Positions 11,961-25,000 of a DNA stretch of 64,000 bases are shown here, one piece after another (the stretch's first letter is position 1; every line of letters starts with the position of its first letter). The stretch lies in assembly GCA_029448655.1 (NCBI GenBank), contig JACCLO010000007.1, positions 1,054,001-1,118,000 of the forward strand. The letters run 5' to 3'. Made by a program: the position numbers and the translations under genes. The notes below the pieces were generated by a model. That model was given only the letters and a program-made list of their open reading frames with translations. It made no database searches and was not told where the DNA came from. The stretch is from Wolfiporia cocos. Its lineage: Eukaryota > Basidiomycota > Agaricomycetes > Polyporales > Phaeolaceae.

Positions 11961-12776
11961 ATGGCATCGATCCTCAGCAGCGCAACTCATGCCGCACACT
12001 CTGCCGCCGTCTCGCTTATGAGCTCGGCCGAGGTAAAACCCGGCTCAACGCTCCCTACCTCTGTGCCCATCAAAGAGGAAGAGCCTGACAAGACGTTCAC
12101 GGTTCAGGGAATCAAAGGAAAGAACATCTTCGTATGTTTCGTTGCGCTTAGCATCTCAACGTTCCTCGACGTTGAGAGTGGCGCTGACGCTTCACCGGCA
12201 TCATGTAGGTAGGTGTACCGGGCGCGTTCACGGGAACATGCAGCAGACAGATCCCGGGCTACATCGATGCGTATGAGCAGTTCCGCGAGCGCGGCGTTAG
12301 CAACATCTATGTTGTCGGCGTGAACGACGTCTTTGTGATGAAGTGCGTATCATCTCACAACTTCAGGCCGCATGCTTATTTGTGACTGCGATTGGCTATA
12401 ATAGAGCATGGAAAGAAAAGCTGGCCCCCAACGGCACGCGTGCGTAACACGACCCGTAGTATCGGAGGTCTCTCTAACCTGACTATATGCATCGTCTTCA
12501 GCGGTGCGCTTCATTGCAGACGATGGAGGCGCGTTCGTCGGCGCGCTCGGCATGCTCTTCGATGCGTCTCAGAGGCTCGGCGGACCCCGTTCTAAGGTAC
12601 GGCTTCCCTTCCTGGTCACTAATACGCCTCGCTCAATATATTGGCGATTTGCCGCACTTACAATGCAGCGCTTCGTACTGATTACGGAGGGAGATGAAGT
12701 GACACATGTCGCAGTCGAGTCAATCCCGTCTGACTTGACCATTTGTGCAGCAGAGAAGATTTTACCATTGCTGTAG
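11961..12776 (+). CDS. Peroxiredoxin, Prx5/Ahp1 type
   Basis: Thiol peroxidase that reduces hydrogen and alkyl peroxides using thioredoxin. Five exons (11961-12131, 12209-12342, 12405-12439, 12502-12596, 12669-12776) encode 180 aa. The active site is VPGAFTGTCS, with peroxidatic Cys68 and its Thr65. The usual form is PGAFTPTCS, so a Gly replaces the second Pro. The downstream blocks YVVGVNDVFVMKAW, FIADDGGAFVGALGM and FVLITEGDEVTHVAVE follow the family order. Cys171 in LTICAAEKILPLL sits where Prx5 proteins keep a resolving cysteine. Exon 3 is only 35 nt. The N-terminal about 20 residues are not obviously a mitochondrial presequence, so cytosol is the default guess. The upstream CRE-like site fits stress induction. 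Confidence 0.93.
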
Positions 12777-14359
12777 GCATGCACTTGACATGCAACACAT
12801 ACAGGGAATGTCGATCAGAAGGAAGAGAATCTGTATGTATTTGTGAGTATACAGATGTGTATCGTACCACTCAGACAGGCACAGAATATGCACTTCGTCT
12901 GAAGATGCAAATTGTCATCTTTCAGCGTGATTGCGCAAATGTCAGTGGTCAGGACATGCGTTGAGCTGGATATCTAGCAAAGATGTATGAACGATAGCCG
13001 ATCCTGCCCGTTAACAGGTTCACATGCGTACAAGACATTGACACTATCTGCCTCGCACTAGTTCCGTCAAGTTTGCGAACTAGAAATACTACCGCACGGA
13101 CTGCCGACAATTCTTTGACGTCCTCAGTCATTCCCTTCCATAACCTGAAACCCGCCTTACAGAGCAGAGGAACGAGAACGCCTAGACGGAGCTGGATCTT
13201 GCGCGCGGGAAACTCTCTGTCTCAGGCCGAGTCATGAGGGTTCCCGCCTATGCCCAAACCTTATGGCGAGGCGATCTTTCCATCTGCCCGTCCGTCTGCG
13301 AGGTTGTGGTCGCTGCTCTCAAGTAGCCAGTACTGATGTATATCTGTGAATGCTGGTGCTGCCATCTAATGGCTCGTTGGGATGGACCGCGGTTTTTTCC
13401 TCATGACCTGGACGGAGTCAGGCATCTCCCCGATCAAAGTCCTCGGCAGTGCTTCGAGGTTGCCCTCATTGATGTGATTCCGCTCACCAGAACACCCAAG
13501 TGACAGGCGAGCGTTGCTTTCTTGATGGTCCTCTCCCCGCGCGAGAGCAACAAAGCAGTTCTTCGATTATGCATGAACGGCTACTGTTTACACCGACTAT
13601 AGTTCGTCCGAGGTAAGACCGCAGACTGGCAGCATCTGTTGTCGCTTGCAAGAGTATACGCTGACATCGCAATCTCGCGGCTAACGCAAAGCGGACTGTC
13701 AGTAATTCAGCCTCGGAAAGCATCTCATCCGAAGAAACTGTCGTGTATGTTGAATCGGACATCGAGAGTTGGGACCACGTGCCCCCGGAAGAAGATCTTG
13801 GACTGCTTTCTGAGCGACTGAGATGTTATGCAGGGCACGGCGCACGAGGAGGCTAATCAATAATCACTGACGGGTTCCCGTGCCACAAGTGTGGCACACG
13901 TACGCAGCACTCTGCCTGCCATCTAGACCTTTCCGGGACCGCTGTATTCGTGCATTATTATCGCATAGACTGCTGAGATCCTTTCGGCTCTATCGTCACC
14001 TGCCCCAAAACCGCAGTAGAGGGGACAAGAACGCCTAGACAAATTTGGCTCTTGATGGCGCGCTCGAACCGGAGCTATCAGAAGCTTCACGCGCCCATAA
14101 TTAAAGTCTGTATAAAGCTATCGCTTGGATTTAGGTCCTACTCTCCACGCCCAAGTTGCAACGTTGAGCCCCGAGCGAAGCAAGCGCTCTTGCCGTTCGC
14201 ATTGCCATCTATCTATTTCGCCATCTAATTGTCGATCACTGAGATCTCAGTGCTCCTGTCCATCCGGATTGACGCACACCTGTCCAGTAGCCTGCTGCTT
14301 AGTGCGGTCGTTACTGATACTGTCATCTTTTTGCTGCTGGATCAGACAGACCCTTCGAT
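12777..14359. other. Intergenic region upstream of the F-box gene
   Basis: No gene recognised. A 13-bp word (AGAACGCCTAGAC) occurs at about 13170 and again at about 14028, each followed within about 30 bp by a GCGCGC-rich word, so a shared regulatory or repeat module is possible. A TATAAAG motif lies near 14111, about 250 bp before the F-box start. Confidence 0.4.
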
Positions 14360-16147
14360 ATGGCCCCGACACGATTCACAATCTATGCTCCTCCGTGCAA
14401 CCAAACCGCCCTCGATAACGAATACGAACACGAAAATGGCCAAGCGAGAGCTGATGGACAGTCACTTGTAGCATTGGGAGATTCCTTTGAGGTGAGATCG
14501 CAAAGTTTTACAAGGGTATACACTGATATCCCCGCCTTATGTCAAATACAGGACCTACTTCTGGTGGGGAAAGCAGTCTCAGAAGGCATATCACCTGAAG
14601 GAACGACTAAGTACGAAAACCGGGATTTCGTACCCGACGTTCCGATAGACGATCTCCGGCCGGCAGTCATGTTTGTAAACGAAACAAGCGCATCACGAAT
14701 GCCTCTCGAGATATGGGAGCAAATCGTAGACCACCTTGCAGATGATCCAGCAGCACTGGTAGCTACAGGGACGGTGTGCAGAGCATGGAGAACGAGGAGT
14801 TCCTTCCTCCTTAACAGGGCCAGATGGGGCTGGGGATATATATATGACAAGAAGGAAGCCGTCTACCTGGCAAAATTCGCCAGAGCATCACCGAGACATA
14901 GACAGACGCTTCAAGCGGTGAGTGCGTATGGCCGTTGGGACGACGACGTCAAAGACAAGCTGCCAAGCCTTGCGCACTTCGCCGACATTGTATCCATGCT
15001 TGCGGGTCTTGACCTTCCAAAGGTGTCAAATCTCGGGCTTCATAATGGCGAGTGGAAAGTGGGCACCATTCCAAACAATATATTCCTGCACCTGTCGGCT
15101 TTCACATACGTCACTAAACTAACGTTGGTCCACATTACACTCCCCACAGCCATGGTACTCGGGCGTCTTGTATGCGCGTTGCACGGCCTGAAGGAGCTTC
15201 ATTTCGACGATTTATCCTTTATCAACAGGCGGCTGCCTCCCGCACACAAGCGCTGGGTCCGTCCACAAGATCTTCGAAAATTGACTGTGAGGGCTTTGGA
15301 CTCACCGACGGTATCGCTCCAAGTCTACTGCGCGCTGATCGCTACCGGGCTTGCCGTACCATACAAAGACCTCATTCTGTTGAATAATTCACTCGAAATC
15401 ATCCAAAGCTCACTCCTGCAACGCATACTCCGTTCTGCAGGACCATCTCTACAATTTGCGTGCATAGACATCTCCCCTATTCTACATATGGAAAGCCCAG
15501 ATATGAATGCTGGATATGTCATAGGTTAGTGACTGTCTCCCAGTAGAATCATTAGTATCAGAATGTGCTCACATACCATGAATATACATTTGCAGAGCAT
15601 TATTTAAATTTAAGCCGTAACAACCATCTGGAAGAGCTCTGGATTCACCCTACGCTGGACCTAGACGTTGGCTCTGTCGAGCGAAGCAAACTCTTCAGTG
15701 CTGTCATACGGTACATTTCTCTGACATCGCCTTCTGCGCTCGAGAAAGTCGAAGTCCAGATGACCACATATTCCATAGCACGCGAACACGAATCGAGCGA
15801 AGACCATTTCCTGCTCGATGTGTGCCGTAGGCTTTCCCCATTGGACCGCCTGCTGAGCCCAGTGCGGTATTCCAGACTGACAACATTGATGCTCGAAATA
15901 TCTTGTGACTCAGACTTGCATCGCAAAGTGCGAGAGATGTGGTCTAAACTCTCGATGACCTGGTTCCCAGCTCTACATGCTCGAGATATCATTCAGTACG
16001 TCTCACAGTCCTCCTTCGATGATCGAGCGCTGCCTGCGACAATGCTGATGTCACCTCCGTAGTATCCGACTTCTACCGGAATCATTGGGACCCTTAGGAG
16101 AGCCTTCAGAGGCAGAGGAATCCTTGGATAGTACGGATGATGCGTAG
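14360..16147 (+). CDS. F-box domain protein
   Basis: Likely substrate adaptor of an SCF ubiquitin ligase, binding Skp1 through its F-box. Exons are 14360-14491, 14552-15524, 15596-15995 and 16063-16147, giving 529 aa. The F-box is at about residues 93-130 (SRMPLEIWEQIVDHLADD, then TVCRAWR). The rest is leucine-rich and fits the degenerate LRR-like F-box proteins expanded in Agaricomycetes. The C-terminus is acidic (EAEESLDSTDDA). The first intron (14492-14551, 60 nt, GTGAGA to ACAG) contains no stop and keeps frame, so it could be retained to add 20 residues. No substrate can be inferred. Confidence 0.8.
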
Positions 16148-17261
16148 AAATTTTAGCGTATATCACGGTCTCACTGTGCTTATAGGTATGGGTGAGCATG
16201 ATCACGCTTTTGTGTGAAATGACTGACGACAGGTGTCTTCAGCTGCATATAGCTCATCACATCAGTTCTACAGAGATCTGACGAGTCCATGATTGCACAA
16301 TGCAGACCTTATTGGGTTCAAAGCTTCATATTTCACATCCACGCGCGAGATGCGGACGTGTTGCCATTATACTCTGCAATCGATGTTGTTCCAAGTTACC
16401 ACACTGTACAACTCTTATGCTCCAGCCATCACCAGCACTATGTGATTGTTTGTTCTGCTTATAGTTGCTTCAGAAATCTTTGGCTTGCTCCGTTCAACCA
16501 TGACGTGGTCGCAGGCTCCCTGCAGTGCCACAACATGTGGCTGGCCTGCGCTAGTCAATTGCCTCAAGTTGTTTCCTTCCTTTCAGTACGGTCCTGTGCG
16601 CACCAGATGTATGCCGATGAAATCTCAGGCTCTGTGATCTTATCTCTCCTCTATTCTCAGGAACGGCCGCGCCCTTTCCCCCGGCTCAAATGCCACACAC
16701 TGTGGCTCGCGTGCGCAGCACGCATCACATCACCCCATAGACTCAGCCAGCCATAGCCATTTCGAACATAATCCATAAATGTGAGGGCGCATGTCTCGGG
16801 AAGTTACTGGGGACGTGGGATGTGTGGCTCGCCGCCTTTCGCACTCATACCGGCGTGTGCCTCGAGTTCTAGTGATCCACGGGATGTACGCAAATTGAAG
16901 AGATACTACACAGGCAACTGGAGATATGCAGCCGTAGACAAGGATATAACCGAAGCTTGAAGCGAACATGGGATCGACCTCAAGAGGACGGGATGAATTC
17001 ATAACTTGAAACATCTTTCGGCCACTTAAGCAGTCGCTGAACAGTGCGTTCGATGTTCTCGGTTTGTATGCATAAACAATTGTAGAATGAGATATAGAAA
17101 TACTACAGATTACACCCCGACAACGCTCTACGTACTGTATCGAGCTACACACTTGCCCCTGTCCCAAAACACTCTCCGCTCCGCCACACCGCCACAGGCT
17201 CTCGAAGACCGGGAGATGCGCTCCCGCCATCCCCCAGCAAGTCTGTTTATTCCGCCTGCGT
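16148..17261. other. Convergent intergenic region
   Basis: Lies between two 3' ends. No coding signal. Two similar short stretches, near 16528-16555 and 16690-16720 (TGCCACA...TGTGGCT followed by a GCGC-rich word), hint at a small old duplication. Confidence 0.4.
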
Positions 17262-20200
17262 TTATCTGCGCACCTGCGTAGCCAGCCACGCGCTTGCCAC
17301 AATCCTCTGGGCCTTGGCCTGGTATTCACCGTGTACGGGCACGTTCCTCACATCCTGCAGCGCCGCTCGCATCTCGTCGCCCGCGAAACACGTCTGCTTC
17401 GCTCCCCTACCTCCTGTCAAAGAGCTCGCGCTCATGCCCGTCGTCATCCGTGTGTTGGTGTCAATGTGGTGGATACTCGTATGTGTGAGCTGTGTCCTGC
17501 TCTCGCCTTTGCTGGTCTGCGTGTATGTGTCGTTGAGTGCGTTCGTCTTCGTGTGCGTCGTGGTGAGTGCGAGCCGTGTTCTGCTCGCGTTAGTGTTCAT
17601 CTTGGCGTTTGCATTCGTGCTGAGATATGGATTGTTAATGATTGTGCATGCGCGGCCTGAGGGATACATGTTCTCTGCGCCGCCCGCTGTGCTGGTCCTG
17701 CCTTCACGCGTGGCGGACGCCGAGGTTGTCTTCGTCGTCTTCGTGTCGTTCGTGTTGTGCATGTTCGTCTTCAACTTGATGCCTTCCCTTGACTTGGGCT
17801 GCGACCGCACAGCGAGCGGTGTCGAGGTGGCGATCGGGAGCGCGTCTGAAATGTTGAAGTCCAGCGGGGGGACTGAGAGCGAAGTCGCCGCCCTTATTGC
17901 CTTGCGCGGGGGCATGAGCGGCGGCAGATGTGCAGAAATTATGATCTTCGAGACTTGCTCGGCGTTGCTGTGTTCCTTGTGGACATTGGCGTGGGCCTGC
18001 GAGCCCGACGTGGCGACGGGAGGGCATGTCTCTCGTGCGAAGATCGTGTGCGTCCCAACCTCCAGGGTCGAGTTTCTCTCCTTTCCCTCTACATCCTTCA
18101 ACATTCCCTCCCTTCCAACTCGCACCCCATCACCGACTCGCACCTCACCGGCCTCGCCCTCACCGGTACTCATCCGCCCCGCTTTCGACGCGACCAAGCT
18201 CTCAAACGCGCGCGTCGCGCGCCATTCCCGCAGGCGCGCCAGCCGCCGTTCCTGCACCGTCAACTCCCTCTCCTCCCCCTCCCGCAAGTCCTCCTTCCCC
18301 TTGCCTGCCTGGGGGATGGGCCTCGATGTGACCCCCATGAGACCCGCATCCGTCTCGCGGCGGCGCTGCATCGCGCGTGCGACCGGCCTCGCCTCCTTCG
18401 CAAGCGCCAGCGGGGGCGCGGGGCCGTTCGCGTCGACGTGCTCCTTTGGATCCGTGCATGCCTCCTTGCTCATTCTCGCGTCACCGAGCGTGAACGTTGG
18501 TACCGGTGTGGGCTGGGAACCCGTCGTCGCGGCGGCCTCGGTGAACCCTGCGGGCACAGGAGCGGAAGCGGGCGAGGGCTTGGTCGCGAGGATAAGGGCG
18601 GGCTTGGTCGCGAGGACGGTAGACCGCCCCGTCGCGTTGATGGGAGTGGGCTTGGTCGCGATGATAACAGCGGGCGCAGGTGCAGGGACGAGCGTCACCT
18701 GTGCGGTGAGCGCGTGTACATACGCGTTCCACCCCGCCGCCGCCCTCTCACAGTGCGAGACGAACTCCCGCAGACCCGCGACCCTTCCATTCTCTTCTCC
18801 CTCCATACCCATCTCTCCGTCTCCACCATCGACCTCAACCCCGAGCCGCACAAGTAGCCACGCGAGGTGGTCGAGCTTTGCGCGGCGCTCATCAAGTCGC
18901 TGCTGCTCGCGCTGTACAAAACGCGCAAGACCCCCACGTGCGGCGTGCGTAAGGATGGATGCGCCGGACGTGTCGAGCGGGAGGACTGGCCGGAGAGGCT
19001 TTGGCTCCTCCGCAGCGGGCTTCTCGGGGGATAGTACGGTCTGCGTGGCGTAGGCGAGGACGCGTCCGATGATACGCTGGATGTCCGCGCCGGTTGCAAT
19101 CGGGACATGAACCTTCTCGACGACGGGCGTGTGTGCGGGTGCAGCTGGAGACGCGGGCTCGGGCGCAGGGGCAGCGGTGGCGATCTGCAACGTGAACGGC
19201 GGGATAGTGACAGGCACGTTGTCGACGAAGGCCTTGACATCGATGCCGTCCGTGGTCGTATCCGTGCTATCGTTTCATTGAGGTCTGTTAGGTTAGAATA
19301 AATGAGAGGAGGGGGGACATACGTTCGCGAGAGAATCTTGCGCGCTTCCTTCAGCATGTTCTGTGCGTCCTTTCCGTCAGTACTGCTGTCTTTGACTTTC
19401 GTGAGGCTGGGGTCCAGAGCGCGTCAACCAGGGTTAATACATGGGGACCAATGAGACTCACAACCCCCCAGGAACGACCCCACCCGGCTGGGTATCCTTA
19501 GCTTCGATGGCTACGCATTCGCTGGCTTCCGAGTTACCGTCCGTGACATGCACGAGGCTACGCGGGAGATATGAGCCTGAGCAGAAGAGAGCAGGACAGA
19601 ACATGAACCAACCTTTCAGCGCTGTTTGCCCAGATGGAGTGCAAGTCGTGCTGCGAAGCGCCCTCTGCCGACCCGTTAGACATGCTGCTTGTCAGCATGA
19701 GCCTAAAGCGCGTCGTATCAGTCCACAAAAGTAACGAATCACGACTCACGAGCCGGAGAGCGGTGCCTCGCAGATCTGGGCCGGATGGCCCTCATGCTTC
19801 GGGACGATAGCGGGCTCGTTGCCCTCTGTGTTGCAGACCGCGTCCTCCTGAGAGGTTGCTTTGCGACCCACGCCAACGTCGATACCGACAACAGGAAGGC
19901 TTCAAGGGACACGCTAAATGTATGTTCTCGCCATTCGCGGAAAGGAAGAGAGCTCACGGTTCAACAGACACAGGTTCTTGTATTTCGTCCTCGCTCTTCG
20001 CTTGCTTCAAGCTCGGGTTCTGGCTGACAACGTCGTTGTTGTCCTTCATGTAACGGCCCTCGACAACATGAGTAAAGCTGTTAATGTCGCGTCGGCATTT
20101 GTAGCAGTGGATACGACAAGCGAACGCACGTTTCACCAATCATGCCATCCTTGATTTCTTCCCTTGAGGCAGGGTCTGACTCACTGCCCTCCGTCTGACC

Positions 20201-21480
20201 GTCGGATTCAACGTGCGCAGGGCTTCGACCGATACGTCAGAAGGAAGGCCATATTGAAAAGAGATTCAACGCACTGTTCTGTCATAGCTGCCACCTTGTG
20301 CTCCTGTTGCGGAGCAATCGCTGCGTCGCCTGCCTTCGTGTTATCGTCCTTGATAAGCATCGTACTTAAACGTATTGGGGATGAATACGGGTGATCGAGT
20401 TGCAGACGACCTCGATGCAACTCACGGTTCTGCAGCATTCACTTCGTCTGACTCTTTCTCCATTTCGATTGCAATATTCACATTGTGATCACTCCAGATC
20501 TTACTGTCAGCCGCGCTGCTGTCGTTCCTGGAGCACCCGAGTTTCTGGAGGTTCTTATCAACCTTGGCAATGTCGACAGGACCGAAGCCGAGGTCGATAA
20601 TGCAAGGCTCATGAACTTCCTCGGGGACATCCACGCTGTCGCAACAGCTATCCAGTTGTACGTCGGCGCTGCAACAATTCATAATGAGTCTTAGCAGCAT
20701 CCAAGGCAAAGGCGAGACCCACATTGTCATCTTCTGTTCGCGCTCCGCTTCATCCTTATCTCCCTGAAGACACCCCTCGGTAGGACTGAGATTCTCTGCG
20801 TTGACACCGATGGAAGGCTTACGCGCCACACGACTCCCCCGCACATGCGGGGAAGAGCGCACGTTGGGCAGCCGCCGCCCACCTGCACGGCGAGCAGGTA
20901 TCTGGCCCTTCAATTCCTTCGACTGATCCGAGGAAACTCGACGAGTGTCAGGATACGGCTGACGGGACTCCTCGAAGCAAGGCACCTCGACGGGATTCGG
21001 CGCATGCATGCTTGCCATAGCAATGGACCGACGCATGGATGACACAGTGGCTGGGTCCTCCGTCTTGGTAGGAGTGCCCATCACCTCGACGGGGAACTGA
21101 GCACTGTTAGCTGTAAGCGGGGACGTCGATGAGAGCGAAGGCAGACGCGGGGGTCCCGCGGATTGAGGGGCGACACTGGACGCGAGCTCCGAGAACGTCG
21201 ACGAGAGGCGGTCGAACGCCGCGGAAAGCTCTTCGTCGATGATCACAAAGTCCGAGGCGTTGACATCCAGGGGTGCAGGGGCGTCGGTGGCTAGAAGAGC
21301 GGGGGTGTCGCAGGGAGCGCGGCCTTTGCGGCTAGGGATGAGTACACTGGCGACCTTCTTGAGGACCTTCTTGACCTTCTCCTTCTTCGGCTTTGTCTTC
21401 TCGGGAGCGGAGTGGAGTGCTGGGGCGATGACCAAGTCTTGCGACGCGGTATCCTTTGCTGAGCAGCAGAGGATCCGCAT
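17262..21480 (-). CDS. Large low-complexity protein of unknown function, ten exons
   Basis: Minus-strand model of 1,236 aa. Exons in reading order are 21480-20723, 20668-20426, 20364-20275, 20222-20130, 20077-19958, 19899-19750, 19684-19613, 19557-19462, 19406-19323 and 19266-17262. All nine introns fall in phase 2, so internal exons 2-9 have lengths divisible by three. The N-terminal exon is rich in Pro, Ser and Ala with a Lys cluster (KTKPKKEKVKKVLKKV). The middle exons are acidic and polar. The last exon encodes about 668 aa that include PVTIPPFTLQIATAA, RRAKLDHLAWLLVRLGVEV and a long Thr/Asn-rich tail with repeated ATKP units. No domain is recognised and no signal peptide or membrane segment is seen. 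It could be two adjacent genes, but the unbroken phase series favours one. Some acceptors (for example at 20364) are less certain. Confidence 0.6.
18576..18661. repeat. Imperfect coding repeat (three units)
   Basis: The 14-bp word GGGCTTGGTCGCGA starts at 18576, 18600 and 18648. In the minus-strand gene it encodes repeated (L/I)ATKP units in a disordered segment. Confidence 0.7.
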
Positions 21481-22067
21481 GGTAGCTTGACTTGACTGTG
21501 ACGACGATGTGTAAGTAGGAGATTAGGTTGAGTGTAGATGTATACGAGGATTAAATGTTGGAAGGCTAACCTCGTTGATGCTTGGTTGTTAGCCTCGGGA
21601 TCCACTGTCAGCTATACGGGCTGAGACATTTCAATTTCGACGAGATATGGCATCCAGAACACCTACCCGTTGAATCTTGCAGCTGGGGCCTCCGGACAAA
21701 AACAAAACGTCTCTCAACGTCCAGTTGTGAAGTAATCCTGAGCTGAGTTGCTGGCTGGAAGAGTCCCTAGGCAGAAAAAGCATTCTCTCCTCCACCAATT
21801 AGACACAATGTCAGTGCTTCAACATATAAATTGTGATTCTGTGGGTGCAATGTCTAAGTGGATTCAACCTGAGGAGGTACCGGTTCGTCCAGAATGAGTC
21901 AAATGAGCCCACAAGTCGCCGCACAGCAGTCAGAATCAAGAAATGCAGTCGATGTAAGCAGTTGGACTGCACAGATCGGTAGATACACGCAATTAGAAAT
22001 TCTACCCTATCATCAGTGAGTTGAGGCGGTTCCAAAGACTTCAAACTTACAACCTCAGAGCTTTCGC
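21481..22067. other. Intergenic region between two minus-strand genes
   Basis: About 590 bp holding the promoter of the large unknown gene and the 3' region of MAK21. No coding or RNA feature was recognised. Confidence 0.5.
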
Positions 22068-25000
22068 TCAAATGTTATCCTCCGGCGCATCCTCAATCAT
22101 CCGCGCGTACTCATCGTACGTTGCAAATGTAGGCAGGCTCCTCAGCTTCTTCCTGCGTCCCTTCTCGCCCTCCTCGTCGCGCTTCCGCTTACCCTTCGTT
22201 GCCTTGGATCCGCTGATGCCGCCCCATTCCTCTTCCTCGTCGGATGCATCTGAGCCATCATATTCGATGAGGCCTGGTACTTCTGCATCAAGTGGGAGGA
22301 GATCTTCCGCGTCCGAGCCTTCTACAAGGGAGAATGCGTCGTCGTCGCCAGCAGCATCTTCGTCATCATCCTCATCTTCTCCGGCGAACTGACTCTGAGC
22401 ATCTTCATCCTGCTCGTCCTCGTCATCGTCGTCATCAAGATCTGAGGGAATGTCATCGTCCTCGTCACTATCCTCCATGAGATCGTCGTCTTGCAGTTCT
22501 GAAGGCATAGTTGCTTTCATTGCCTGCACATTCCGATATTTTAGCAAGTTCAGCGATGGGAGCAACGGGGAAGAATTACCTTCCAAATTTCAGCCTCCTC
22601 CTTGTCACTATCTTCCTCCTGATCGCTCGCAACGTCTGCATCTTCCTTCTCCTCTGCGTCTACCTCATCTGCTGATGCAGCTACTTCGCCATCACTATCC
22701 TCCTCCTCCTCCTCCTCCTCCTCGTTTTCTCCGTCCGCCTTACCCTTCCTCTTCCCCACCTTCTTTGCCATCTCCTCCTCCCTCTCCTTCTTCCTCGTAA
22801 AGTATTTGTGGAAGAACAGCTGGTCTACGGGTACATTCTCGATGTTCCTCTTCCAGAAGCTATCCTCGTTCACACGCGCGCCGTCCTCGGTGACCTCACC
22901 ATGGGTCATCTTGACACCGGTGCCGTCTGCCACGCTGGCCGCGGGCTGCATAGCGCTTGGGCCCCTGGTGCGCGGCTTCTTCGGGTTCTTGTATACGAAC
23001 CGGTCAAGGAAGTGCGCCAGCGTGTTCAGCGCCAGATCTGGCGCCGACGTGATCGACGTCCCCGTCAGCAGCTGTCGCGCGTGAAGAGAGATCGCAGGAT
23101 GGAAATGATTGAGAAGTGGAATCTGCACACGGATCGCGCCGGACATAAGAAAAGGCGGTACCAAATAATGTGAAGTACGCACCAGCTCGTACATAGGCGA
23201 TGCAGACGCGTGCGCATATTGTGGGTCGCGTTTCCGGGAATCGTACTCTTCACCCTCCTTGGGCTCCGCATGTCGCGCTGCGCCCTTATTCTCGCCCAAC
23301 AGGCTGCGCAGAGCGGGCATTGTTTGAAAGAGCTAGACGAATGGCATAATTTCAGCACTTCCAAAGTTGTCAAGGCCACCAACTCATGCTCACCTCTCCG
23401 AGCAGATACAACCCACCTGACACAAACTCTGCGCCACCAGCACCTGCGGCACCGACTGCGAGTACCTGCACAAAGCGCCTAACGAACGCCTTGACGCGTT
23501 CGAGATTCCTATCGGCTTTCATCGCTTTGAAGATGAGGTTCAGGTACATTGCTTGCTTGTTTGAAGTGGCGAGGCGTGCATCGACGAGTGACGCATACAG
23601 TGTGCGGTAGAAGCGGTCTGTGAGCGCGCTTGCGAACGAGTCTCCCGGAGAAGAGGAGGAAGAGGCCTGTGCCGCGGGCTGTTTTGCAAGCAATGTCGTG
23701 ATTTGTAGGATGAGTAGCAGCGCCTGGAGCGAGATATTGAATGTGGACTTGTGCGTGATGAGGAAGAGCGTGTCAATGTGCGCCTTGAATCTATGTGTGA
23801 ATAGCAGCCGTCAGCATTGCTTGGACAGAAAGATAACGTATGGAAAGAGAATACTCACACTTCGTCACTGGCCATGTCCATTTTCGCGAATGGCAACGCA
23901 CGATTCACACCGGTCAAAACCGCGCTCAGCAGCCTCGATCTGGTGTCCTCGACCTCCGTAAAACCAGCCTCGCCCTTGACCTCCTTCGCATCCTCACCCT
24001 TCCCCTTCCCTTTCCCTTTCCCTTTCACCTTCCCCTTCCCCTTCCCCTTCTCTTCCTTCTCCCCACCCTCGCCATCATCCGCCGCACCATGTGCACCTGC
24101 ACGCCCGCCGAGGACCTCCTGGAACATCTCGAAATAAACTCCAATGAGCGTCCTCGCCACCGTCTTATCTGCGTCTGTCTGCGTGAGCATGACCTGGTTC
24201 AGCGTCACCGCCGCATAATACCATGCATGCGAGTTCCAGCGTTTCTCTTTCTCCTTTTCTTTGCTCTTGCGCTTGTTCTTGTCCTTCGCGGGCTCATCAT
24301 CGCCAAACCGGATGTGCGTACTCTGCTTGGGCGCCGAGGAGGCGGAGGATGCCGCAGCTGAGGACGCAACGGGGCGGAAGATGAGGGCGCGAACCTCGCG
24401 CACGATAACTCCCTTCATTGCCGGATGCGCCTGAAGCACCTGCAAGAGGTGGTACGACGCGCGGGAGCTGACCGACCTCTCCGTATCGCCCTATTAAAAA
24501 TATTGGTGACACGCAAATGACTATCAACAGGCAAAAGATGTCGTTTATAAAGAGCACACACCAGCTTGTTCACCAGCAGCCGCAGGAGATTCTGTTCTTG
24601 CTCTGGCTGCTCGCGCAAGAGCGTAGTAATGAAAGAAAGCGCCTGAGTGCGCACATACGGGAGCGAATCGAGCGAGTACACCTATGCCACCACACCAACG
24701 AGCAGGTGTTCAGAATGGGAATGAGCCCGCCGTATGTCAGAAACGCGAGTGAATCAACGCACCTCCAGCGCGCCCAGCACTCCGAAGAAAAACTTCTTCA
24801 GCCAGTCCTCAAACGCCCACAGCGCCAGGTGCGCGTCCGTCCGCTCAGGATGCGCCAGAGGCTGCTCGCGGAAATACCTCAACTTGCGCCCGGGCCCGCC
24901 GGTACCGACCCACCAGTCCACGATACACCTCGCCGCCTTGAGCCCCTCGCTCCTGCCGCCTCCCCCCTTCGCCTTGCCCTCGGCCGCGCGCCCGACATGC

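Noticed and set aside
17314..19053. A 579-codon open frame on the plus strand
   Set aside because: It is antisense to the last exon of the minus-strand gene, which joins to upstream exons in steady phase. The GC-rich composition explains the long opposite frame, whose hydrophobic sequence has no start context or family match.
21481..21606. Minus-strand start upstream at 21605 for the unknown gene
   Set aside because: That frame (ending at 21291) is out of phase with the exon that carries the rest of the gene. The ATG at 21480 opens the correct frame.
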